Assembly: GCA_947652605.1 (NCBI GenBank)
Contig: OX393578.1
Location: forward strand, 55,249,415 to 55,313,414
Direction of reading: 5' to 3'
DNA from: Elmis aenea
Taxonomy: Eukaryota > Arthropoda > Insecta > Coleoptera > Elmidae
Length of the DNA: 64,000 nucleotides
This document shows, in pieces, positions 1-13,879 of the stretch (position 1 is the first letter of the stretch; the number at the start of each line of letters is the position of its first letter). A program made the position numbers and the translations under genes. A model generated the notes under the pieces. The model saw only the letters and a list, made by a program, of their open reading frames with translations. It searched no databases and was not told the origin of the DNA.

Positions 1-3000
1 AAATAGTCGCTCAAGGAACATATGTATTAACTAAAGCACGGTATTTTTAGGAAATTATTAAAAATTAAAACCAGCTCATTGAAAGACATATGCAAAACAA
101 TTGTATTCATGTAAAGAGGCGATGGATAAACTGTTCCTGTGATATACAAATCAATAATTGAAATTGTTTCGAAATAGTCGCTCAAGGAACATATGTATTA
201 ACTAAAGCACGGTATTTTTAGGAAATTATTAAAAATTAAAACCAGCTCATTGAAAGACATATGCAAAACAATTGTATTCATGTAAAGAGGCGATGGATAA
301 ACTGTTCCTTTGATATACAAATCTATAATTAAAATTGTTTCGAAATAGTCGCTCAAGGAACATATGTATTAACTAAAGCACGGTATTTTTAGGAAATTAT
401 TAAAAATTAAAACCAGCTCTTTGAAAGACATATGCAAAACAATTGTATTCATGTAAAGAGGCGATGGATAAACTGTTCCTGTGATATACAAATCAATAAT
501 TAAAATTGTTTAGAAATAGTCGCTCAAGGAACATATGTATTAACTAAAGCACGGTATTTTTAGGAAATCATTAAAAATTAAAACCAGCTCATTGAAAGAC
601 ATATGCAAAACAATTGTATTCATGTAAAGAGGCGATGGATAAACTGTTTCTGTGATATACCAATCAATAATTAAAATTGTTTCGAAATAGTCGCTCAAGG
701 AACATATGTATTAACTAAAGCACGGTATTTTTAGGAAATTATTAAAAATTAAAACCAGCTCATTGAAAGACATATGCAAAACAATTGTATTCATGTAAAG
801 AGGCGATGGATAAACTGTTCCTGTGATATACCAATCAATAATTAAAATTGTTTAGAAATAGTCGCTCAAGGAACATATGTATTAACTAAAGCACGGTATT
901 TTTAGGAAATTATTAAAAATTAAAACCAGCTCATTGAAAGACATATGCAAAACAATTGTATTCATGTAAAGAGGCGATGGATAAACTGTTTCTGTGATAT
1001 AAAAATCAATAATTAAAATTGTTTCGAAATAGTCGCTCAAGGAACATATGTATTAACTAAAGCACGGTATTTTTAGGAAATTATTAAAAATTAAAACCAG
1101 CTTATTGAAAGACATATGCAAAACAATTGTATTCATGTAAAGAGGCGATGGATAAACTGTTCCTGTGATATACCAATCAATAATTAAAATTGTTTAGAAA
1201 TAGTCGCTCAAGGAACATATGTATTAACTAAAGCATGGTATTTTTAGGAAATTATTAAAAATTAAAACCAGCTCATTGAAAGACATATGCAAAACAATTG
1301 TATTCATGTAAAGAGACGATGGATAAACTGTTCCTGTGATATACAAATCAATAATTAAAATTGTTCAGAAATAGTCGCTCAAGGAACATATGTATTAACT
1401 AAAGCACGGTATTTTTAGGAAATTATTAAAAATTAAAACCAGCTCATTGAAAGACATATGCAAAACAATTGTATTCATGTAAAGAGGCGATGGATAAACT
1501 GTTTCTGTGATATAAAAATCAATAATTAAAATTGTTTCGAAATAGTCGCTCAAGGAACATATGTATTAACTAAAGCACGGTATTTTTAGGAAATTATTAA
1601 AAATTAAAACCAGCTCATTGAAAGACATATGCAAAACAATTGTATTCATGTAAAGAGGCGATGGATAAACTGTTACTGTGATATACAAATCAATAATTAA
1701 AATTGTTTAGAAATAGTCGCTCAAGGAACATATGTATTAACTAAAGCACGGTATTTTTAGGAAATTATTAAAAATTAAAACCAGCTCATTGAAAGACATA
1801 TGCAAAACAATTGTATTCATGTAAAGAGGCGATGGATAAACTGTTCCTGTGATATACAAATCAATAATTGAAATTGTTTCGAAATAGTCGCTCAAGGAAC
1901 ATATGTATTAACTAAAGCACGGTATTTTTAGGAAATTATTAAAAATTAAAACCAGCTCATTGAAAGACATATGCAAAACAATTGTATTCATGTAAAGAGG
2001 CGATGGATAAACTGTTCCTGTGATATACAAATCAATAATTAAAATTGTTTTAAAATAGTCGCTCAAGGAACATATGTATTAACTAAAGCACGGTATTTTT
2101 AGGAAATTATTAAAAATTAAAACCAGCTCATTGAAAGACATATGCAAAACAATTGTATTCATGTAAAGAGGCGATGGATAAACTGTTCCTGTAATATACC
2201 AATCAATAATTAAAATTGTTTAGAAATAGTCGCTCAAGGAACATATGTATTAACTAAAGCACGGTATTTTTAGGAAATTATTAAAAATTAAAACCAGCTC
2301 ATTGAAAGACATATGCAAAACAATTGTATTTATGTAAAGAGGCGATGGATAAACTGTTCCTGTGATATACCAATCAATAATTAAAATTGTTTAGAAATAG
2401 TCGCTCAAGGAACATATGTATTAACTAAAGCACGGTATTTTTAGGAAATTATTAAAAATTAAAACCAGCTCATTAAAAGACATATGCAAAACAATTGTAT
2501 TCATGTAAAGAGGCGATGGATAAACTGTTTCTGTGATATACAAATCAATAATTAAAATTGTTCAGAAATAGTCGCTCAAGGAACATATGTATTAACTAAA
2601 GCACGGTATTTTTAGGAAATTATTAAAAATTAAAACCAGCTCATTGAAAGACATATGCAAAACAATTGTATTCATGTAAAGAGGCGATGGATAAACTGTT
2701 CCTGTGATATACAAATCAATAATTAAAATTGTTCAGAAATAGTCGCTCAAGGAACATATGTATTAACTAAAGCACGGTATTTTTAGGAAACTATTAAAAA
2801 TTAAAACCAGCTCATTGAAAGACATATGCAAAACAATTGTATTCATGTAAAGAGGCGATGGATAAACTGTTCCTGTGATATACAAATCAATAATTAAAAT
2901 TGTTCAGAAATAATCGCTCAAGGAACATATGTATTAACTAAAGCACGGTATTTTTAGGAAATTATTAAAAATTAAAACCAGCTCATTGAAAGACATATGC

Positions 3001-3809
3001 AAAACAATTGTATTCATGTAAAGAGGCGATGGATAAACTGTTCCTGTGATATACCAATCAATAATTAAAATTGTTTAGAAATAGTCGCTCAAGGAACATA
3101 TGTATTAACTAAAGCACGGTATTTTTAGGAAATTATTAAAAATTAAAACCAGCTCATTGAAAGACATATGCAAAACAATTGTATTCATGTAAAGAGGCGA
3201 TGGATAAACTGTTTCTGTGATATAAAAATCAATAATTAAAATTGTTTCGAAATAGTCGCTCAAGGAACATATGTATTAACTAAAGCACGGTATTTTTAGG
3301 AAATTATTAAAAATTAAAACCAGCTCATTGAAAGACATATGCAAAACAATTGTATTCATGTAAAGAGGCGATGGATAAACTGTTCCTGTGATATACCAAT
3401 CAATAATTAAAATTGTTTAGAAATAGTCGCTCAAGGAACATATGTATTAACTAAAGCACGGTATTTTTAGGAAATTATTAAAAATTAAAACCAGCTCATT
3501 GAAAGACATATGCAAAACAATTGTATTCATGTAAAGAGGCGATGGATAAACTGTTCCTGTGATATACAAATCAATAATTAAAATTGTTTTAAAATAGTCG
3601 CTCAAGGAACATATGTATTAACTAAAGCACGGTATTTTTAGGAAATTATTAAAAATTAAAACCAGCTCATTGAAAGACATATGCAAAACAATTGTATTCA
3701 TGTAAACAGGCGATGGATAAACTGTTCCTGTGATATACAAATCAATAATTAAAATTGTTTTAAAATAGTCGCTCTAGGAACATATGTATTAACTAAAGCA
3801 CGTTATTTT

Positions 3810-6800
3810 TAGGAAATTATTAAAAATTAAAACCAGCTCATTGAAAGACATATGCAAAACAATTGTATTCATGTAAAGAGGCGATGGATAAACTGTTCCT
3901 GTGATATACAAATCAATAATTGAAATTGTTTCGAAATAGTCGCTCAAGGAACATATGTATTAACTAAAGCACGGTATTTTTAGGAAATTATTAAAAATTA
4001 AAACCAGCTCATTGAAAGACATATGCAAAACAATTGTATTCATGTAAAGAGGCGATGGATAAACTGTTCCTGTGATATACAAATCTATAATTAAAATTGT
4101 TTCGAAATAGTCGCTCAAGGAACATATGTATTAACTAAAGCACGGTATTTTTAGGAAATTATTAAAAATTAAAACCAGCTCATTAAAAGACATATGCAAA
4201 ACAATTGTATTCATGTAAAGAGGCGATGGATAAACTGTTCCTGTGATATACAAATCAATAATTGAAATTGTTTCGAAATAGTCGCTCAAGGAACATATGT
4301 ATTAACTAAAGCACGGTATTTTTAGGAAATTATTAAAAATTAAAACCAGCTCTTTGAAAGACATATGCAAAACAATTGTATTCATGTAAAGAGGCGATGG
4401 ATAAACTGTTCCTGTGATATACAAATCAATAATTAAAATTGTTCAGAAATAGTCGCTCAAGGAACATATGTATTAACTAAAGCATGGTATTTTTAGGAAA
4501 TTATTAAAAATTAAAACCAGCTCATTGAAAGACATATGCAAAACAATTGTATTTATGTAAAGAAGCGATGGATAAACTGTTCCTGTGATATACAAATCTA
4601 TAATTAAAATTGTTTCGAAATAGTCGCTCAAGGAACATATGTATTAACTAAAGCACGGTATTTTTAGGAAATTATTAAAAATTAAAACCAGCTCATTGAA
4701 AGACATATGCAAAACAATTGTATTTATGTAAAGAAGCGATGGATAAACTGTTCCTGTGATATACAAATCTATAATTAAAATTGTTTCGAAATAGTCGCTC
4801 AAGGAACATATGTATTAACTAAAGCACGGTATTTTTAGGAAATTATTAAAAATTAAAACCAGCTCATTAAAAGACATATGCAAAACAATTGTATTCATGT
4901 AAAGAGGCGATGGATAAACTGTTCCTGTGATATACAAATCAATAATTAAAATTGTTTCAAAATAGTCGCTCAGGGAACATATGTATTAACTAAAGCACGG
5001 TATTTTTAGGAAATTATTAAAAATTAAAACCAGCTCATTGAAAGACATATGCAAAACAATTGTATTCATGTAAAGAAGCGATGGATAAACTGTTCCTGTG
5101 ATATGCAAATCAATAATTAAAATTGTTTAGAAATAGTCGCTCAAGGAACATATGTATTAACTAAAGCACGGTATTTTTAGGAAATTATTAAAAATTAAAA
5201 CCAGCTCATTGAAAGACATATGCAAAACAATTGTATTCATGTAAAGAGGCGATGGATAAACTGTTTCTGTGATATACCAATCAATAATTAAAATTGTTTC
5301 GAAATAGTCGCTCATGGAACATATGTATTAACTAAAGCACGGTATTTTTAGGAAATTATTAAAAATTAAAACCAGCTCATTGAAAGACATATGCAAAACA
5401 ATTGTATTCATGTAAAGAGGCGATGGATAAACTGTTCCTGTGATATACAAATTAATATTTAAAATTGTTTAGAAATAGTCGCTCAAGGAACATATTATGT
5501 ATTAACTAAAGCACGGTATTTTTAGGAAATTATTAAAAATTAAAACCAGCTCATTGAAAGACATATGCAAAACAATTGTATTCATGTAAAGAGGCGATGG
5601 ATAAACTGTTTCTGTGATATAAAAATCAATAATTAAAATTGTTTCGAAATAGTCGCTCAAGGAACATATGTATTAACTAAAGCACGGTATTTTTAGGAAA
5701 TTATTAAAAATTAAAACCAGCTCATTGAAAGACATATGCAAAACAATTGTATTCATGTAAAGAGGCGATGGATAAACTGTTCCTGTGATATACAAATCAA
5801 TAATTAAAATTGTTTCAAAATAGTCGCTCAAGGAACATATGTATTAACTAAAGCACGGTATTTTTAGGAAATTATTAAAAATTAAAACCAGCTCATTGAA
5901 AGACATATGCAAAACAATTGTATTCATGTAAAGAGGCGATGGATAAACTGTTCCTGTGATATACCAATCAATAATTAAAATTGTTCAGAAATAGTCGCTC
6001 AAGGAACATATGTATTAACTAAAGCACGGTATTTTTAGGAAATTATTAAAAATTAAAACCAGCTCATTGAAAGACATATGCAAAACAATTGTATTCATGT
6101 AAAGAGGCGATAGATAAACTGTTCCTGTGATATACAAATCAATAATTAAAATTGTTCAGAAATAGTCGCTCAAGGAACATATGTATTAACTAAAGCACGG
6201 TATTTTTAGGAAATTATTAAAAATTAAAACCAGCTCATTGAAAGACATATGCAAAACAATTGTATTCATGTAAAGAGGCGATGGATAAACTGTTTCTGTG
6301 ATATAAAAATCAATAATTAAAATTGTTTCGAAATAGTCGCTCAAGGAACATATGTATTAACTAAAGCACGGTATTTTTAGGAAATTATTAAAAATTAAAA
6401 CCAGCTCATTGAAAGACATATGCAAAACAATTGTATTCATGTAAAGAGGCGATGGATAAACTGTTCCTGTGATATACAAATCAATAATTAAAATTGTTTC
6501 AAAATAGTCGCTCAAGGAACATATGTATTAACTAAAGCACGGTATTTTTAGGAAATTATTAAAAATTAAGACCAGCTCATTGAAAGACATATGCAAAACA
6601 ATTGTATTCATGTAAAGAGGCGATGGATAAACTGTTCCTGTGATATACAAATCAATAATTAAAATTGTTTCAAAATAGTCGCTCAAGGAACATATTATGT
6701 ATTAACTAAAGCACGGTATTTTTAGGAAATTATTAAAAATTAAAACCAGCTCATTGAAAGACATAATATGCAAAACAATTGTATTCATGTAAAGAGGCGA

Positions 6801-9800
6801 TGGATAAACTGTTTCTGTGATATAAAAATCAATAATTAAAATTGTTTCGAAATAGTCGCTCAAGGAACATATGTATTAACTAAAGCACGGTATTTTTAGG
6901 AAATTATTAAAAATTAAAACCAGCTCATTGAAAGACATATGCAAAACAATTGTATTCATGTAAAGAGGCGATGGATAAACTGTTCCTGTGATATACAAAT
7001 CAATAATTAAAATTGTTTCAAAATAGTCGCTCAAGGAACATATGTATTAACTAAAGCACGGTATTTTTAGGAAATTATTAAAAATTAAAACCAGCTCATT
7101 GAAAGACATATGCAAAACAATTGTATTCATGTAAAGAGGCGATGGATAAACTGTTCCTGTGATATACCAATCAATAATTAAAATTGTTCAGAAATAGTCG
7201 CTCAAGGAACATATGTATTAACTAAAGCACGGTATTTTTAGGAAATTATTAAAAATTAAAACCAGCTCATTGAAAGACATATGCAAAACAATTGTATTCA
7301 TGTAAAGAGGCGATAGATAAACTGTTCCTGTGATATACAAATCAATAATTAAAATTGTTCAGAAATAGTCGCTCAAGGAACATATGTATTAACTAAAGCA
7401 CGGTATTTTTAGGAAATTATTAAAAATTAAAACCAGCTCATTGAAAGACATATGCAAAACAATTGTATTCATGTAAAGAGGCGATGGATAAACTGTTTCT
7501 GTGATATAAAAATCAATAATTAAAATTGTTTCGAAATAGTCGCTCAAGGAACATATGTATTAACTAAAGCACGGTATTTTTAGGAAATTATTAAAAATTA
7601 AAACCAGCTCATTGAAAGACATATGCAAAACAATTGTATTCATGTAAAGAGGCGATGGATAAACTGTTCCTGTGATATACAAATCAATAATTGAAATTGT
7701 TTCGAAATAGTCGCTCAAGGAACATATGTATTAACTAAAGCACGGTATTTTTAGGAAATTATTAAAAATTAAAACCAGCTCATTGAAAGACATATGCAAA
7801 ACAATTGTATTCATGTAAAGAGGCGATGGATAAACTGTTCCTGTGATATACAAATCTATAATTAAAATTGTTTCGAAATAGTCGCTCAAGGAACATATGT
7901 ATTAACTAAAGCACGGTATTTTTAGGAAATTATTAAAAATTAAAACCAGCTCATTAAAAGACATATGCAAAACAATTGTATTCATGTAAAGAGGCGATGG
8001 ATAAACTGTTCCTGTGATATACAAATCAATAATTGAAATTGTTTCGAAATAGTCGCTCAAGGAACATATGTATTAACTAAAGCACGGTATTTTTAGGAAA
8101 TTATTAAAAATTAAAACCAGCTCTTTGAAAGACATATGCAAAACAATTGTATTCATGTAAAGAGGCGATGGATAAACTGTTCCTGTGATATACAAATCAA
8201 TAATTAAAATTGTTCAGAAATAGTCGCTCAAGGAACATATGTATTAACTAAAGCATGGTATTTTTAGGAAATTATTAAAAATTAAAACCAGCTCATTGAA
8301 AGACATATGCAAAACAATTGTATTTATGTAAAGAAGCGATGGATAAACTGTTCCTGTGATATACAAATCTATAATTAAAATTGTTTCGAAATAGTCGCTC
8401 AAGGAACATATGTATTAACTAAAGCACGGTATTTTTAGGAAATTATTAAAAATTAAAACCAGCTCATTGAAAGACATATGCAAAACAATTGTATTTATGT
8501 AAAGAAGCGATGGATAAACTGTTCCTGTGATATACAAATCTATAATTAAAATTGTTTCGAAATAGTCGCTCAAGGAACATATGTATTAACTAAAGCACGG
8601 TATTTTTAGGAAATTATTAAAAATTAAAACCAGCTCATTAAAAGACATATGCAAAACAATTGTATTCATGTAAAGAGGCGATGGATAAACTGTTCCTGTG
8701 ATATACAAATCAATAATTAAAATTGTTTCAAAATAGTCGCTCAGGGAACATATGTATTAACTAAAGCACGGTATTTTTAGGAAATTATTAAAAATTAAAA
8801 CCAGCTCATTGAAAGACATATGCAAAACAATTGTATTCATGTAAAGAAGCGATGGATAAACTGTTCCTGTGATATGCAAATCAATAATTAAAATTGTTTA
8901 GAAATAGTCGCTCAAGGAACATATGTATTAACTAAAGCACGGTATTTTTAGGAAATTATTAAAAATTAAAACCAGCTCATTGAAAGACATATGCAAAACA
9001 ATTGTATTCATGTAAAGAGGCGATGGATAAACTGTTTCTGTGATATACCAATCAATAATTAAAATTGTTTCGAAATAGTCGCTCATGGAACATATGTATT
9101 AACTAAAGCACGGTATTTTTAGGAAATTATTAAAAATTAAAACCAGCTCATTGAAAGACATATGCAAAACAATTGTATTCATGTAAAGAGGCGATGGATA
9201 AACTGTTCCTGTGATATACAAATTAATATTTAAAATTGTTTAGAAATAGTCGCTCAAGGAACATATTATGTATTAACTAAAGCACGGTATTTTTAGGAAA
9301 TTATTAAAAATTAAAACCAGCTCATTGAAAGACATATGCAAAACAATTGTATTCATGTAAAGAGGCGATGGATAAACTGTTTCTGTGATATAAAAATCAA
9401 TAATTAAAATTGTTTCGAAATAGTCGCTCAAGGAACATATGTATTAACTAAAGCACGGTATTTTTAGGAAATTATTAAAAATTAAAACCAGCTCATTGAA
9501 AGACATATGCAAAACAATTGTATTCATGTAAAGAGGCGATGGATAAACTGTTCCTGTGATATACAAATCAATAATTAAAATTGTTTCAAAATAGTCGCTC
9601 AAGGAACATATGTATTAACTAAAGCACGGTATTTTTAGGAAATTATTAAAAATTAAAACCAGCTCATTGAAAGACATATGCAAAACAATTGTATTCATGT
9701 AAAGAGGCGATGGATAAACTGTTCCTGTGATATACCAATCAATAATTAAAATTGTTCAGAAATAGTCGCTCAAGGAACATATGTATTAACTAAAGCACGG

Positions 9801-11350
9801 TATTTTTAGGAAATTATTAAAAATTAAAACCAGCTCATTGAAAGACATATGCAAAACAATTGTATTCATGTAAAGAGGCGATAGATAAACTGTTCCTGTG
9901 ATATACAAATCAATAATTAAAATTGTTCAGAAATAGTCGCTCAAGGAACATATGTATTAACTAAAGCACGGTATTTTTAGGAAATTATTAAAAATTAAAA
10001 CCAGCTCATTGAAAGACATATGCAAAACAATTGTATTCATGTAAAGAGGCGATGGATAAACTGTTTCTGTGATATAAAAATCAATAATTAAAATTGTTTC
10101 GAAATAGTCGCTCAAGGAACATATGTATTAACTAAAGCACGGTATTTTTAGGAAATTATTAAAAATTAAAACCAGCTCATTGAAAGACATATGCAAAACA
10201 ATTGTATTCATGTAAAGAGGCGATGGATAAACTGTTCCTGTGATATACAAATCAATAATTAAAATTGTTTCAAAATAGTCGCTCAAGGAACATATGTATT
10301 AACTAAAGCACGGTATTTTTAGGAAATTATTAAAAATTAAGACCAGCTCATTGAAAGACATATGCAAAACAATTGTATTCATGTAAAGAGGCGATGGATA
10401 AACTGTTCCTGTGATATACAAATCAATAATTAAAATTGTTTCAAAATAGTCGCTCAAGGAACATATTATGTATTAACTAAAGCACGGTATTTTTAGGAAA
10501 TTATTAAAAATTAAAACCAGCTCATTGAAAGACATAATATGCAAAACAATTGTATTCATGTAAAGAGGCGATGGATAAACTGTTTCTGTGATATAAAAAT
10601 CAATAATTAAAATTGTTTCGAAATAGTCGCTCAAGGAACATATGTATTAACTAAAGCACGGTATTTTTAGGAAATTATTAAAAATTAAAACCAGCTCATT
10701 GAAAGACATATGCAAAACAATTGTATTCATGTAAAGAGGCGATGGATAAACTGTTCCTGTGATATACAAATCAATAATTAAAATTGTTTCAAAATAGTCG
10801 CTCAAGGAACATATGTATTAACTAAAGCACGGTATTTTTAGGAAATTATTAAAAATTAAAACCAGCTCATTGAAAGACATATGCAAAACAATTGTATTCA
10901 TGTAAAGAGGCGATGGATAAACTGTTCCTGTGATATACCAATCAATAATTAAAATTGTTCAGAAATAGTCGCTCAAGGAACATATGTATTAACTAAAGCA
11001 CGGTATTTTTAGGAAATTATTAAAAATTAAAACCAGCTCATTGAAAGACATATGCAAAACAATTGTATTCATGTAAAGAGGCGATAGATAAACTGTTCCT
11101 GTGATATACAAATCAATAATTAAAATTGTTCAGAAATAGTCGCTCAAGGAACATATGTATTAACTAAAGCACGGTATTTTTAGGAAATTATTAAAAATTA
11201 AAACCAGCTCATTGAAAGACATATGCAAAACAATTGTATTCATGTAAAGAGGCGATGGATAAACTGTTTCTGTGATATAAAAATCAATAATTAAAATTGT
11301 TTCGAAATAGTCGCTCAAGGAACATATGTATTAACTAAAGCACGGTATTT
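3810..11350. repeat. 22-monomer higher-order duplication (period 3,771 bp)
   Basis: Two adjacent copies of a 22-monomer block, about 3,810-7,580 and 7,581-11,350. Private variants recur at exactly +3,771 bp: CAAATCTATA at 4,080 and 7,851, the insertion variant CATATTATG at 5,491 and 9,262 and again at 6,691 and 10,462, and CATAATATG at 6,762 and 10,533. The period is 22 x 171 plus three 3 bp insertions. Inside each copy is a 7-monomer duplication of 1,203 bp: GATATAAAAATC occurs at 5,616, 6,300, 6,819 and 7,503, and GCGATAG at 6,107 and 7,310. The exact edges are approximate because monomers are so alike. Confidence 0.85.
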
Positions 11351-13879
11351 TTAGGAAATTATTAAAAATTAAAACCAGCTCATTGAAAGACATATGCAAA
11401 ACAATTGTATTCATGTAAAGAGGCGATGGATAAACTGTTCCTGTGATATACAAATCAATAATTAAAATTGTTTCAAAATAGTCGCTCAAGGAACATATGT
11501 ATTAACTAAAGCACGGTATTTTTAGGAAATTATTAAAAATTAAAACCAGCTCATTGAAAGACATATGCAAAACAATTGTATTCATGTAAAGAGGCGATGG
11601 ATAAACTGTTCCTGTGATATACCAATCAATAAATAAAATTGTTTAGAAATAGTCGCTCAAGGAACATATGTATTAACTAAAGCACGGTATTTTTAGGAAA
11701 TTATTAAAAATTAAAACCAGCTCATTGAAAGACATATGCAAAACAATTGTATTCATGTAAAGAGGCGATGGATAAACTGTTCCTGTGATATACAAATCAA
11801 TAATTAAAATTGTTCAGAAATAGTCGCTCAAGGAACATATGTATTAACTAAAGCACGGTATTTTTAGGAAATTATTAAAAATTAAAACCAGCTCATTGAA
11901 AGACATATGCAAAACAATTGTATTCATGTAAAGAGGCGATGGATAAACTGTTTCTGTGATATAAAAATCAAAAATTAAAATTGTTTCGAAATAGTCGCTC
12001 AAGGAACATATGTATTAACTAAAGCACGGTATTTTTAGGAAATTATTAAAAATTAGAACCAGCTCATTGAAAGACATATGCAAAACAATTGTATTCATGT
12101 AAAGAGGCGATGGATAAACTGTTCCTGTGATATACAAATCAATAATTAAAATTGTTTTAAAATAGTCGCTCAAGGAACATATGTATTAACTAAAGCACGG
12201 TATTTTTAGGAAATTATTAAAAATTAAAACCAGCTTATTGAAAGACATATGCAAAACAATTGTATTTATGTAAAGAGGCGATGGATAAACTGTTCCTGTG
12301 ATATACCAATCAATAATTAAAATTGTTTAGAAATAGTCGCTCAAGGAACATATGTATTAACTAAATCACGGTATTTTTAGGAAATTATTAAAAATTAAAA
12401 CCAGCTCATTGAAAGACATATGCAAAACAATTGTATTCATGTAAAGAGGCGATGGATAAACTGTTCCTGTGATATACAAATCAATAATTAAAATTGTTTC
12501 AAAATAGTCGCTCAAGGAACATATGTATTAACTAAATCACGGTATTTTTAGGAAATTATTAAAAATTAAAACCAGCTCATTGAAAGACATATGCAAAACA
12601 ATTGTATTCATGTAAAGAGGCGATGGATAAACTGTTCCTGTGATATACAAATCAATAATTAAAATTGTTCAAAAATAGTCGCTCAAGGAACATATGTATT
12701 AACTAAAGCACGGTATTTTTAGGAAATTATTAAAAATTAAAACCAGCTCATTAAAAGACATATGCAAAACAATTGTATTCATGTAAAGAGGCGATGGATA
12801 AACTGTTCCTGTGATATACCAATCAATAATTAAAATTGTTTAGAAATAGTCGCTCAAGGAACATATGTATTAACTAAAGCATGGTATTTTTAGGAAATTA
12901 TTAAAAATTAAAACCAGCTCATTGAAAGACATATGCAAAACAATTGTATTCATGTAAAGAGGCGATGGATAAACTGTTCCTGTGATATACCAATCAATAA
13001 TTAAAATTGTTTAGAAATAGTCGCTCAAGGAACATATGTATTAACTAAAGCACGGTATTTTTAGGAAATTATTAAAAATTAAAACCAGCTCATTGAAAGA
13101 CATATGCAAAACAATTGTATTCATGTAAAGAGGCGATGGATAAACTGTTCCTGTGATATACAAATCAATAATTAAAATTGTTCAGAAATAGTCGCTCAAG
13201 GAACATATGTATTAACTAAAGCACGGTATTTTTAGGAAATTATTAAAAATTAAAACCAGCTCATTGAAAGACATATGCAAAACAATTGTATTCATGTAAA
13301 GAGGCGATGGATAAACTGTTTCTGTGATATAAAAATCAATAATTAAAATTGTTTCGAAATAGTCGCTCAAGGAACATATGTATTAACTAAAGCACGGTAT
13401 TTTTAGGAAATTATTAAAAATTAAAACCAGCTCATTGAAAGACATATGCAAAACAATTGTATTCATGTAAAGAGGCGATGGATAAACTGTTCCTGTGATA
13501 TACAAATCAATAATTAAAATTGTTTTAAAATAGTCGCTCAAGGAACATATGTATTAACTAAAGCACGGTATTTTTAGGAAATTATTAAAAATTAAAACCA
13601 GCTCATTGAAAGACATATGCAAAACAATTGTATGCATGTAAAGAGGCGATGGATAAACTGTTCCTGTGATATACAAATTAATAATTAAAATTGTTTAGAA
13701 ATAGTCGCTCAAGGAACATATGTAGGTAACTAAAGCACGGTATTTTTAGGAAATTATTAAAAATTAAAACCAGCTCATTGAAAGACATATGCAAAACAAT
13801 TGTATTCATGTAAAGAGGCGATGGATAAACTGTTCCTGTGATATACAAATCAATAATTAAAATTGTTTCAAAATAGTCG

